This document shows positions 16,816 through 24,520 of a stretch of DNA of 40,811 nt, one piece after another. The position numbers and the translations under genes were made by a program. This DNA comes from Clostridium bowmanii. GTDB taxonomy: Bacteria; Bacillota; Clostridia; Clostridiales; Clostridiaceae. Below the pieces are notes generated by a model that had not been told where the DNA came from, made no database searches, and was given only the letters and a program-made list of their open reading frames with translations. Where the stretch lies: positions 1-40,811 of the forward strand of contig NZ_JAHLDL010000038.1 of the NCBI RefSeq assembly GCF_018861315.1. Direction: 5' to 3'. Each line of letters starts with the position of its first letter. The first letter of the stretch is position 1.

Positions 16816-17589
16816 ATGTATATTGATGATATTATCCATGTAGCTACGGAAGCTGGTAAAATTATATTAGAAAATGGCGGAGAAACTTATAGGGTTGAGC
16901 AGACAATCACTATGATCTGTAATTCCTATGGAATACCACACACTGAAAGTTTTGTAACCCCCACTGGCATTATGGTTTCTATAACTAATAGTGAAAATAA
17001 GACCATTTCATTAGTTAGAAGAATAAATAGTCGAACAGTTAATCTTCGTAAAGTTGCTATGATCAACAATTTATCTAGACAAATTGTTTTGAAGCCACTA
17101 TCCATGGAAGAGATAAGAAAAGAACTTAAATATATTAATAATATTCCACCTTATTCTATAAACACAACAACATTTTTTGCTGCTGTCTCTTCAGGATTTT
17201 TCACCTTGGTTTTTGGTGGAAATTATAAAGATTTCTTTGTAGCCTTTATAATTGGAGCTCTTATAAATTATTTAGGTGTACATTTAGATGATTTGGAGGT
17301 AAATGGTTTTCTGAAAAACATGCTTGGTGGTGCATTGGCAGCAACTGTAGCTCTTCTTGCAGCTGCTTTAGGACTAGTCGGTAATATGAACACTATAATA
17401 ATAGGATCTATAATGATACTGGTGCCTGGTATTTCTATAACAAACGCAATACGTGATACTATTGCTGGTGATTTAGTTTCTGGTGTATCACGGTCAATAG
17501 AAGCACTATTTGTTGCCATTGCTATAGCTGCAGGCACAAGTATAATTTTTAAAATATGGGTATTGTTATTTGGAGGTAGTTTAATATGA
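16816..17589 (+). CDS. threonine/serine exporter, ThrE N-terminal type (DUF1212)
   Basis: This 257-residue protein has a soluble N-terminal part containing the family pattern ENGGETYRVEQTI and S-(F)-VTPTGIMVSI, followed by about five hydrophobic helices from residue 115 on. ThrE of Corynebacterium has both halves in one chain; in many Firmicutes they are split into this larger protein and a smaller partner. The partner gene overlaps this stop by four bases (ATGA). AAAGGAG precedes the ATG. It is predicted to move threonine or serine out of the cell together with its partner. Confidence 0.88.
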   Translation: MYIDDIIHVATEAGKIILENGGETYRVEQTITMICNSYGIPHTESFVTPTGIMVSITNSENKTISLVRRINSRTVNLRKVAMINNLSRQIVLKPLSMEEIRKELKYINNIPPYSINTTTFFAAVSSGFFTLVFGGNYKDFFVAFIIGALINYLGVHLDDLEVNGFLKNMLGGALAATVALLAAALGLVGNMNTIIIGSIMILVPGISITNAIRDTIAGDLVSGVSRSIEALFVAIAIAAGTSIIFKIWVLLFGGSLI

Positions 17590-18011
17590 TTCTTAATTCA
17601 TTTTATGCTTTCTTAAGTTCTCTAGGTTTTGGAGTACTATTTAATATAAGAGGTAAAAACTTAATTATCGCATCGCTTGGAGGTGGGCTTACCTGGTTTA
17701 CTTATCTTCTTTTCGCAAAAATACAACCATCCTTAATTTTTTCGTTATTTGTTGCTTCCATGATAGGTAGTATCTATTCAGAAATAATGGCAAGACTTTA
17801 TAAGAGTCCTGTGACAATTTTTATAATTTGTGCAATTATACCACTTGTTCCAGGTGGTGGAATGTATTATGCCACACTTGAGGCAGTAAAGGGCAATTTT
17901 GATGCATCCCTATCCAAAGGTGTTGAAACCCTATTTAGTGCAGGTGCTATTGCAATTGGAATAGTTTTTGTATCTTCCATAAGTACGATTTTCAAAAAAA
18001 TGAAGAAGTAA
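17586..18011 (+). CDS. threonine/serine exporter small subunit (ThrE_2, DUF3815)
   Basis: This 141-residue membrane protein has about four helices and the family segment IPLVPGGGMYYATLEAV. It completes the split ThrE exporter. Its ATG overlaps the stop of the preceding gene, which implies coupled translation and a two-protein complex. The downstream region is a very long hairpin that should end transcription. Confidence 0.88.
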   Translation: MILNSFYAFLSSLGFGVLFNIRGKNLIIASLGGGLTWFTYLLFAKIQPSLIFSLFVASMIGSIYSEIMARLYKSPVTIFIICAIIPLVPGGGMYYATLEAVKGNFDASLSKGVETLFSAGAIAIGIVFVSSISTIFKKMKK

Positions 18012-18038
18012 AATTTGTAACAAATATTTTTATACGCA

Positions 18039-18290
18039 AAAAAAAGTATATATTACGTATAATGCATTGAAGCGAGCTTTAGAACTTCTTATTTTATTTT
18101 TAATTGATCTACGTTCAGAAAAATATATGTTTGAGCGACACAACAATTGAAAATTGTTGTGTGCCCATAAGGAATACTAAGGGGAAGCGAGTTTATATTT
18201 TTTAGCAGATTAATTAAAAATAAAATTAGTAGTTCTTAGCGAAGTGAATGCATTAATCGTATTGCAATACGCGTAATATATACTTTTTTT
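18039..18290. repeat. 252-bp imperfect palindrome with perfect ends (element A)
   Basis: The ends are a perfect 19-bp inverted repeat: A7 then GTATATATTACG (18039-18057) against 18272-18290. Further in, ATTTTATTTTTAATT (18091-18105) pairs perfectly with 18212-18226, and the centre is an 11-bp hairpin ACACAACAATT (18138-18148) with AATTGTTGTGT (18152-18162). The outer stem ends in T7 on the plus strand and T8 on the minus, so it can act as a bidirectional terminator for the convergent exporter and CsoR-type genes. The size far exceeds a normal terminator; the right end includes the repressor's stop codon. Confidence 0.75.
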
Positions 18291-18576
18291 ATTTTAAAAA
18301 CATAAGAAAAGTTGACACTAGCTCTTGAATTTTTTCTTCTTCAATTGGGTCATCTTCATGTAAAAGACAGTTTTTAGTATATCTCTCTAAAACAAGCCCG
18401 CCAACTTTACTCATAGCGGCACGAGCTGCAGCAACTTGAACCAATATGTTCTTACAGCAAACTTCGCTAGTCACCATCTTTTCAATACCTTTTACCTGTC
18501 CTTCAATTTTTCTTAGTCTCACTTGAATGTCTCTAACTAGCTCATCATTCATTGTTTTATCTTTTTCCTTTGTCAT
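18289..18576 (-). CDS. CsoR/CstR-family transcriptional repressor (DUF156)
   Basis: This 95-residue all-helical repressor belongs to the CsoR/RcnR/CstR/FrmR family. The family core QVRLRKIEGQVKGIEKMV is followed by Cys40-Cys41 and Cys70. Cys41 and Cys70 are 29 residues apart, as are the two key cysteines of CsoR and CstR. The CsoR copper ligand His, four residues before the second Cys, is Tyr66 here. That set fits CstR-like sulfane-sulfur sensing better than Cu(I), but this is an inference. No target transporter or sulfur gene is adjacent. The ATG has AGGAG upstream. Confidence 0.85.
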   Translation of the reverse strand: MTKEKDKTMNDELVRDIQVRLRKIEGQVKGIEKMVTSEVCCKNILVQVAAARAAMSKVGGLVLERYTKNCLLHEDDPIEEEKIQELVSTFLMFLK

Positions 18577-18642
18577 TTTATCACTCCTATATATAATATA
18601 GTGAAACTATTTTAATTTAATACAAATTTCATCTTCATTCAT

Positions 18643-18655
18643 TATACCCGGTATA
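18643..18655. promoter_or_regulatory. palindromic operator of the CsoR-type gene
   Basis: TATACC-C-GGTATA is a perfect 6-1-6 palindrome lying between the putative promoter and the gene. Its G/C-centred form with TATA flanks resembles CsoR/CstR family operators, so autorepression is likely. Confidence 0.6.
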
Positions 18656-18668
18656 GGTACTGTTTATA

Positions 18669-18697
18669 ATTATATCATCAGAATTATTACAAATCAA
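18669..18697 (-). promoter_or_regulatory. promoter of the CsoR-type gene
   Basis: On the minus strand TTGATT (18697-18692), 17 bases, then TATAAT (18674-18669), just upstream of the palindromic operator. A second TATAAT (18646-18641) overlaps the operator and is an alternative -10. Confidence 0.55.
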
Positions 18698-18758
18698 TAG
18701 ATGTGCGATTAAATTACCAGATTTATTTAGAAATTTTATATATTCAAAAATTATGGAC

Positions 18759-18797
18759 GTAAAAGTAGCATAATATTTTATATTATGCTACTTTTAC
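18759..18797 (-). terminator. 17-bp perfect stem-loop after aspS
   Basis: Arms 18759-18775 and 18781-18797 are perfectly complementary with a 5-base loop. It follows the aspS stop by about 20 bases and likely ends the long housekeeping transcript. The T run is inside the stem and beyond it rather than directly after it, so it could also act as an RNA 3'-end stabiliser. Confidence 0.65.
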
Positions 18798-18819
18798 TTA
18801 ACTATATTCTCTTATTGTG

Positions 18820-20604
18820 TTAATTCTTTATGGCCCTCTTTTCGATGCCAAGTTCCTCAAGCTGCTTGTCATCAACCATATTGGGTGCTTGGGTCATTGG
18901 ACAGAAAGCATTTTGATTTTTAGGGAAAGCTATTACATCTTTAATGTTTTCTGTTCCTGCTAAGAACATAATTATTCTATCTAGGCCAAAAGCAAGTCCG
19001 CCATGTGGTGGTGGTCCGAATTTGAATGCTTCAAGTAAGAATCCAAATCTTTCCCATGCTTTCTCCTGCGTAAATCCTAAAACTTTAAACATAGTTTCTT
19101 GTAGGCTAGAATCATGTATTCTTATACTTCCTCCACCTAATTCCTCTCCGTTTAACACCATATCGTAAGCTTTTGCCCTGACTCTACCTGGCTCTGACTC
19201 TAGATACTGTAAATCTTCATCCATTGGCATTGTGAAGGGATGGTGTGCGGCAATATATCTATTCTCTTCTTCACTGTAATCAAATAATGGAAACTCTGTA
19301 ACCCATACAAAGTTAAATTCCTTATTATCTTTTAAAATCTCAAGATCTTTAGCCACCTGTAATCTTAAAGCACCTAAAGACTGTAGCACAACGTTATCCT
19401 TATCTGCAACAATAAGTACTAAATCTCCAGCTTTTGCGTCTACCTTATCTAATATAGCTTTCATTTGCACATCGTTTAAGAACTTAGAAATAGGTGATTT
19501 AATCCCCTCTTCTTTATAAGCAATATAAGCAAGACCTTTTGCTTTGTAGGTTTTAACAAACTCACCTAATTTGTCTAATTTTTTTCTACCCATATCTGCG
19601 CAGCCGATGATTTTTATAGCTCTTACTGACCCACCATTGTCTATGGCATTTTTAAATACAACAAATTCGTTGTCCCGTGTCTCCTGCGTAATATCCACTA
19701 TTTCCATTCCAAATCTTAAATCTGGTTTATCTGATCCATATTTATCCATAGCTTCTTTGTATTTTATTCTTTTTAGCGGAAGCACAACTTCTTCATTTAT
19801 AACTTCTTTAAATACTTTTTTAATTAGTGCTTCATTTACTGCTATAACATCATCTTGTTCCACAAAAGACATTTCTATATCTACTTGTGTAAACTCTGGT
19901 TGTCTATTGGATCTTAAATCTTCATCTCTAAAACATCTTGCTATTTGGAAGTACTTATCATATCCAGAAACCATTAATAATTGTTTAAACAATTGTGGTG
20001 ATTGTGGAAGTGCATAGAAGTTGCCAGGATAGTTTCTGCTTGGAACTAAATAATCACGAGCTCCTTCTGGAGTACTTTTTGTAAGCATTGGTGTTTCTAT
20101 TTCTAAAAAACCATTTTCATCTAAAAAGTCACGAATTACCTTAGTTGTTTTAGATCGCGTCATAAGTATTCTCTGCATATCCGGTCTTCTTAAATCAAGG
20201 TACCTATATTTCAGACGTACATTTTCTGATGCATCTAAATCTTCTTTTATATATATAGGTGGAGTTTCTGATTCAGATAATATCTTTATATTTACTCCCT
20301 TAAGTTCCACTTGCCCAGTTGGCATATTATCATTAGGAGATTGTCTTTTGATTATTTCACCAGTTACTGCAATGCAGTACTCTGGTTTCACCAAATCTGC
20401 CTTTTCAAAGGCTTCTTTGTTTATTTCTTCTCCAAATACTAATTGAATTAGACCTGTTCTATCTCTTAAATCGATAAAAACAAGTCCTCCTAAATTTCTT
20501 TTTGTTTGAACCCAACCCATTACTGTTTCTTTGTTCGATATATGTGTTTCACGAAGATCCCCACACATATTGGTTCTCTTTAAACCATCTAATGCTTCTG
20601 CCAT
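18820..20604 (-). CDS. aspartyl-tRNA synthetase
   Basis: This 594-residue class II synthetase charges tRNA-Asp. It has an N-terminal OB-fold anticodon domain (VMGWVQTKRNLGGLVFIDLRDRTG), motif 2 (FRDEDLRSNRQPEFTQ), the bacterial GAD insertion, and motif 3 (GGLAFGLDRIIMFLAG). The ATG at 20604 is chosen because AGAGGAAG precedes it; a TTG 24 bases earlier is in front of that site. It lies about 40 bases after hisS, with no T-box leader between, so the two are co-transcribed. Whether it also charges tRNA-Asn cannot be told. Confidence 0.97.
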   Translation of the reverse strand: MAEALDGLKRTNMCGDLRETHISNKETVMGWVQTKRNLGGLVFIDLRDRTGLIQLVFGEEINKEAFEKADLVKPEYCIAVTGEIIKRQSPNDNMPTGQVELKGVNIKILSESETPPIYIKEDLDASENVRLKYRYLDLRRPDMQRILMTRSKTTKVIRDFLDENGFLEIETPMLTKSTPEGARDYLVPSRNYPGNFYALPQSPQLFKQLLMVSGYDKYFQIARCFRDEDLRSNRQPEFTQVDIEMSFVEQDDVIAVNEALIKKVFKEVINEEVVLPLKRIKYKEAMDKYGSDKPDLRFGMEIVDITQETRDNEFVVFKNAIDNGGSVRAIKIIGCADMGRKKLDKLGEFVKTYKAKGLAYIAYKEEGIKSPISKFLNDVQMKAILDKVDAKAGDLVLIVADKDNVVLQSLGALRLQVAKDLEILKDNKEFNFVWVTEFPLFDYSEEENRYIAAHHPFTMPMDEDLQYLESEPGRVRAKAYDMVLNGEELGGGSIRIHDSSLQETMFKVLGFTQEKAWERFGFLLEAFKFGPPPHGGLAFGLDRIIMFLAGTENIKDVIAFPKNQNAFCPMTQAPNMVDDKQLEELGIEKRAIKN

Positions 20605-20642
20605 TTTATTTACTTCCTCTCTTAACAATTAAGGACTAAAAA

Positions 20643-21896
20643 TTAAGCCTTAACTATATTAATAATTTCTTGTAAGTTATCTAATTTAATTTCAAACTGC
20701 TGTCCATCAGACATTCTTTTTATCTTAGCAGTTCTACTTTGAACTTCATCTTCACCTAAAATAATTGTAAAGTAGGCTTCGATCTTATTAGCATATTTCA
20801 TTTGAGCCTTTACACTTTTCCCCATATGGTCGCATTCACATTTTATCCCCTTTTCTCGAAGAGAATTTACAATTTTAATAGCTTCATATTTAGATTCCGC
20901 GTTCATAGATCCAACATATAGCTCCATATACTTTTCTTTAGGTATTTCTATATCATTTTCTTCTAGAGACATTAATAGTCTCTCAATTCCCATACCAAAA
21001 CCCATAGCTGGAACATCTGGTCCGCCTATTTGTTTAATCAAATTATCATATCTTCCACCACCGCAGAGTGCAAGACCATTTTTGTCAAGTACTTCAAATA
21101 CAGTCTTGGTGTAATAATCAAGTCCCCTTACTATTAATGGATCAACGTCAAATTCTATTGCCATAACTTTCAGGTATTTTTTAAGGCTTTCAAAGTGAGT
21201 AGAACAGTCTTCACAAATGTAATCCGATATAATCGGAGCCCCCTTAACTATTTCCTTACAACTGTTAACTTTACAATCTAAAATTCTTAATGGATTTTTC
21301 TCAAATCTACTCTTGCAAGTTTCACAAAGCTGCTCATATTTATCTGCTAAAAATTCTGTTAGCGCTTCATTATATTTTTTTCTACAACTAGGGCATCCCA
21401 TACTGTTAATTTTTAATTGAACACCCTCTATTCCAACTTCTTTATATACCCTCATAACAAGACTAATTACCTCAGCATCAATAGAAGCTTCCTTTGAACC
21501 ACAAACTTCAACTCCAAACTGATGATGCTCCCTAAATCTTCCCTTTTGCATTTTTTCATACCTAAAACAAGGTGTAAAATAATATAACTTTGTAGGTTGC
21601 ACCTCATTAAATAAACCATTTTCTATAAATGCTCTTACAGCAGGTGCTGTACCTTCTGGTTTTAGTGTAATACTTCTTCCACCCTTATCTTCAAAAGTGT
21701 ACATTTCCTTTTGAACCACGTCTGTAGTTTCTCCTACTCCTCTTTTAAACAGTTCAGTCTGTTCAAACATAGGTGTTCTAATCTCTCTACATCCATACAC
21801 AGAACATAATTTTCTAAATAGATTTTCTACATACTGCCATTTATATATATTTTCAGGCAATATATCTTTAGTACCCTTAGGTGCTTGAATATCCAT
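20643..21896 (-). CDS. histidyl-tRNA synthetase
   Basis: This 417-residue class II synthetase has the HisRS signatures: [10 protein letters not shown] at the N-terminus, motif 2 [20 protein letters not shown], the histidine-A motif [24 protein letters not shown], and motif 3 [12 protein letters not shown]-terminal anticodon-binding domain is present. A cysteine-rich insertion ([16 protein letters not shown] around residues 168-235) looks like a structural metal site. The ATG follows AGAGGAGGG. It is upstream of aspS in the same transcript. Confidence 0.97.
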   Translation of the reverse strand: MDIQAPKGTKDILPENIYKWQYVENLFRKLCSVYGCREIRTPMFEQTELFKRGVGETTDVVQKEMYTFEDKGGRSITLKPEGTAPAVRAFIENGLFNEVQPTKLYYFTPCFRYEKMQKGRFREHHQFGVEVCGSKEASIDAEVISLVMRVYKEVGIEGVQLKINSMGCPSCRKKYNEALTEFLADKYEQLCETCKSRFEKNPLRILDCKVNSCKEIVKGAPIISDYICEDCSTHFESLKKYLKVMAIEFDVDPLIVRGLDYYTKTVFEVLDKNGLALCGGGRYDNLIKQIGGPDVPAMGFGMGIERLLMSLEENDIEIPKEKYMELYVGSMNAESKYEAIKIVNSLREKGIKCECDHMGKSVKAQMKYANKIEAYFTIILGEDEVQSRTAKIKRMSDGQQFEIKLDNLQEIINIVKA

Positions 21897-21911
21897 TTTA
21901 TCCCTCCTCTA

Positions 21912-23363
21912 CTAATCGCTTAACTCATTTGCATCGCTACCATATAATGTTTCTAGCAATTCTATTTTCTTTTGAATCATCTCATCTAACCTTTTTATGT
22001 ATTCTCTAACATCTTTGATATTTGCAAATCTTTCATGCCTGTTTTCATCTAGAAATACAACTTTACAGACCGCATCCGCACCCAGTGCAATAACTGTCTG
22101 CTTTTCTTCAATCATTTGAATATTATAAATTCCCTCGTAACCAGGTCTTGTGTATCCAATATTCTCCATGTTACCCACCATATTTTTCTGTCTGTACATA
22201 TAATAAGGCTTCATATGAAGTTTTTTAGACAGTTCAACAGTATACTCATACATTTTATTTAATTCTTCTTGACCAGGAACTTCAAACCTATAATTATTAA
22301 GCATTTTTTCATGAAGCTTTGATGCTCTTTTTATAGACAATCCATGAATTGTAATACTGTCAGGTTTAAGCTCTAATATTTTTTCACATGTTTTTATTAT
22401 ATGTGTTATTTTCTCACCTGGAAGCCCTACTATTAGATCCATATTTATATTGTCAAACCCGAGTTCTCTCGCCATAGTAAATTTTTCAGTAACATCTCCT
22501 ACGGAATGTGTTCTTCCAATTAATTTCAAGGTATCATCATTCATAGTTTGAGGATTAATGCTTATTCTATGTACTCCATACTTTTTCATAGTACTCAATT
22601 TTTTATAAGTAATGCTATCAGGTCTTCCACATTCTACTGTAAATTCTTTCACATTATTTTTTTCAGTAAACCCTTCATAAATACACTTCATTATAAATTC
22701 AAATTGCTCGTCATTTACAGAAGTAGGAGTACCCCCTCCAAAATAGACGCATTCAATCTTTAGCTTCTTTTCTTGAATGTAACTGCTTACTTCTTTAATC
22801 TCATGAGCCAATGATTGGAGGTAAGGTTCCACTATGTCCTTGCACTTTTCTATTGGATTAGATGCAAAAGAACAGTATAAACAACGTGTAGGACAAAATG
22901 GCATTCCAATATAAACACTTATATTGTCCTTTTTTGTATTAACAATATTTTTTTCAAACTTTGCAACATCAATACAAAGTTGCGCCTTATCTTCTCTTGT
23001 AACATGTTTCTCTTTAAATTCTGCTATAATGGCCTCCTCAGAAAGTCCAGCTTGTAGTAACTCAAGTGCTTTTTTAGAAGGCCTAATTCCTATTAGTGTA
23101 CCCCAAGGTAGCTCATCAGTTGTATGTTTTGAGAAATATAAAAAAACAGCTTTTTTAACTTCTTCCTTACGTTTATATGACTTATTAATTATGTACTCAT
23201 AACTTTCAGAGCCCTTTTGTATAACTATTACATCTTCCTTTACCTCAATATTATAATCGTAATTTTCTTCTACAAATTTAATATCAGGAAATAGAAAGAA
23301 TAAATTTATGATTTGATATACATCATAATTAAATTCCTTATTATTTAATTTTACATTTATCAT
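21912..23363 (-). CDS. HemZ-type coproporphyrinogen III dehydrogenase-like radical SAM protein
   Basis: This 483-residue radical SAM protein of the HemN/HemZ group has a long N-terminal extension typical of HemZ, and the cluster-binding CPTRCLYC at Cys157, Cys161 and Cys164. The SAM-side motif YFGGGTPTS and the ECGRPDS and MDLIVGLPGE segments follow. The HemN relatives oxidise coproporphyrinogen III without oxygen. Many clostridial HemZ proteins occur in cells without full haem synthesis, so the real substrate is uncertain. It is co-oriented with hisS (15 bases apart). Confidence 0.88.
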   Translation of the reverse strand: MINVKLNNKEFNYDVYQIINLFFLFPDIKFVEENYDYNIEVKEDVIVIQKGSESYEYIINKSYKRKEEVKKAVFLYFSKHTTDELPWGTLIGIRPSKKALELLQAGLSEEAIIAEFKEKHVTREDKAQLCIDVAKFEKNIVNTKKDNISVYIGMPFCPTRCLYCSFASNPIEKCKDIVEPYLQSLAHEIKEVSSYIQEKKLKIECVYFGGGTPTSVNDEQFEFIMKCIYEGFTEKNNVKEFTVECGRPDSITYKKLSTMKKYGVHRISINPQTMNDDTLKLIGRTHSVGDVTEKFTMARELGFDNINMDLIVGLPGEKITHIIKTCEKILELKPDSITIHGLSIKRASKLHEKMLNNYRFEVPGQEELNKMYEYTVELSKKLHMKPYYMYRQKNMVGNMENIGYTRPGYEGIYNIQMIEEKQTVIALGADAVCKVVFLDENRHERFANIKDVREYIKRLDEMIQKKIELLETLYGSDANELSD

Positions 23364-23418
23364 TATAACTCCTTAATAAAACATAATTTATAAAATACAG
23401 AGTGCTAAAAAAACTAAT

Positions 23419-24027
23419 TTAATTTTGTAAAAAAGGATTATTTAATCTTTCATTATTTATTGTGCTACATGGTCCATGGCCAGGATACACTATGGTGCCT
23501 TCTGGAAGGCCTAAAAGCTTTGTTTTAATACTAGTAATTATACTATTAAAATCTCCTCCAGCAAAATCTGTTCTTCCAATAGAACCTGCAAAAAGAGTGT
23601 CTCCAGTAAAAACACAGTTTCCTACTAAAAAGCACATACCACCAGGTGTATGTCCAGGTGTATCAATACAAGTAAATTCTAAACCTGAAATTTTTATTAT
23701 ATCTCCCTGACTTATTAATTTATCTGCCCCGCCTTCAATAAGAGGTCCAAACAAATATTCACCCTGAATTATTAAATCATCATCTTTTTTATTTATACAT
23801 ACAATTGCATTTGTTATGTTTTTTAACTGTGCCACTCCAGTTGTATGATCCATATGTCCATGAGTCAAAAGTATATACTTAACTAGTGCGCCCATGGCCC
23901 TTATAGCCTTAGCAATATCATCTACATCTCCACCTGGGTCTAACACTATAGCTTCTTTAGTATTATTATCCATTATAATATAACAGTTGGAACCGTATAT
24001 TCCTGTAACAAGTTTTTTGATTTCCAT
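23419..24027 (-). CDS. metallo-beta-lactamase fold hydrolase (glyoxalase II-like)
   Basis: This 202-residue protein has the zinc-binding THGHMDH at residues 55-61, later metal-ligand histidines in DTPGHTPGG and a third in YPGHGPCS, and the Asp of FTGDTLF. It is the length of YcbL/glyoxalase II-like thioester hydrolases of Firmicutes. The substrate is unknown. It lies between dtd and hemZ, a conserved clostridial position. AGGAGG precedes the ATG. Confidence 0.9.
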   Translation of the reverse strand: MEIKKLVTGIYGSNCYIIMDNNTKEAIVLDPGGDVDDIAKAIRAMGALVKYILLTHGHMDHTTGVAQLKNITNAIVCINKKDDDLIIQGEYLFGPLIEGGADKLISQGDIIKISGLEFTCIDTPGHTPGGMCFLVGNCVFTGDTLFAGSIGRTDFAGGDFNSIITSIKTKLLGLPEGTIVYPGHGPCSTINNERLNNPFLQN

Positions 24028-24037
24028 CTAATTCCTC

Positions 24038-24484
24038 CTAGAAGTCTCTTTTACTCTCTAAAAGTAAAGTTACTGGTCCATCATTTTGTATGAATACTTC
24101 CATATCTGCACCAAAATCTCCAGTTTTAACTTCACCTAATACTTTACTACACTGTTTAACAAAATCTAAATATAATATTTGGGCTTCCTCTCCACCAAGG
24201 GCTCTCATAAAACTCGGTCTTCTGCCTTTTCTACAATCTCCATATAGTGTAAATTGAGAAACCACAAGCAATTCTCCACCTACGTCTATTAGGGACTTAT
24301 TCATTTTTTCATCTTCTTCAAATATCCTCAGGTTTAAAATTTTATCCACTAGGTATTTTACGTCCTCCTCTGTGTCTTCCTGGCAGATCCCAAGGAGAAT
24401 ATTTAGCCCAAAGCCTATTTCGGACCATAATTTACCATCTATTTCAACTTTTGATGATTTAACTCTTTGTACTACTGCTCTCAT
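24038..24484 (-). CDS. D-aminoacyl-tRNA deacylase
   Basis: This 148-residue enzyme removes D-amino acids from mischarged tRNA. Family motifs are visible: MRAVVQRV at the start, [21 protein letters not shown] and the C-terminal [11 protein letters not shown]. The ATG at 24484 is chosen because AGGAG lies ten bases before it; a GTG nine bases earlier abuts the site. It sits 27 bases after rel, the usual rel-dtd pairing. Removing D-aminoacyl-tRNA may matter in an organism with a D-ornithine pathway (inference). Confidence 0.96.
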   Translation of the reverse strand: MRAVVQRVKSSKVEIDGKLWSEIGFGLNILLGICQEDTEEDVKYLVDKILNLRIFEEDEKMNKSLIDVGGELLVVSQFTLYGDCRKGRRPSFMRALGGEEAQILYLDFVKQCSKVLGEVKTGDFGADMEVFIQNDGPVTLLLESKRDF

Positions 24485-24520
24485 AAACTTCACTCTCCTA
24501 AATGGAATAAAACTACTCTT

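Noticed and set aside
19571-20017. Open frame of 148 codons on the plus strand, antisense to aspS
   Set aside because: It lies wholly inside the conserved aspS gene, has a Ser/Phe/Leu-rich composition typical of the reverse of A+T-rich coding DNA, and has no ribosome site.
20605-20642. T-box leader for hisS-aspS
   Set aside because: The gap between the genes is only about 40 bases and no T-box consensus (TGGAACCGCG-like or GGGTGGTACC-like) was seen upstream of hisS either.
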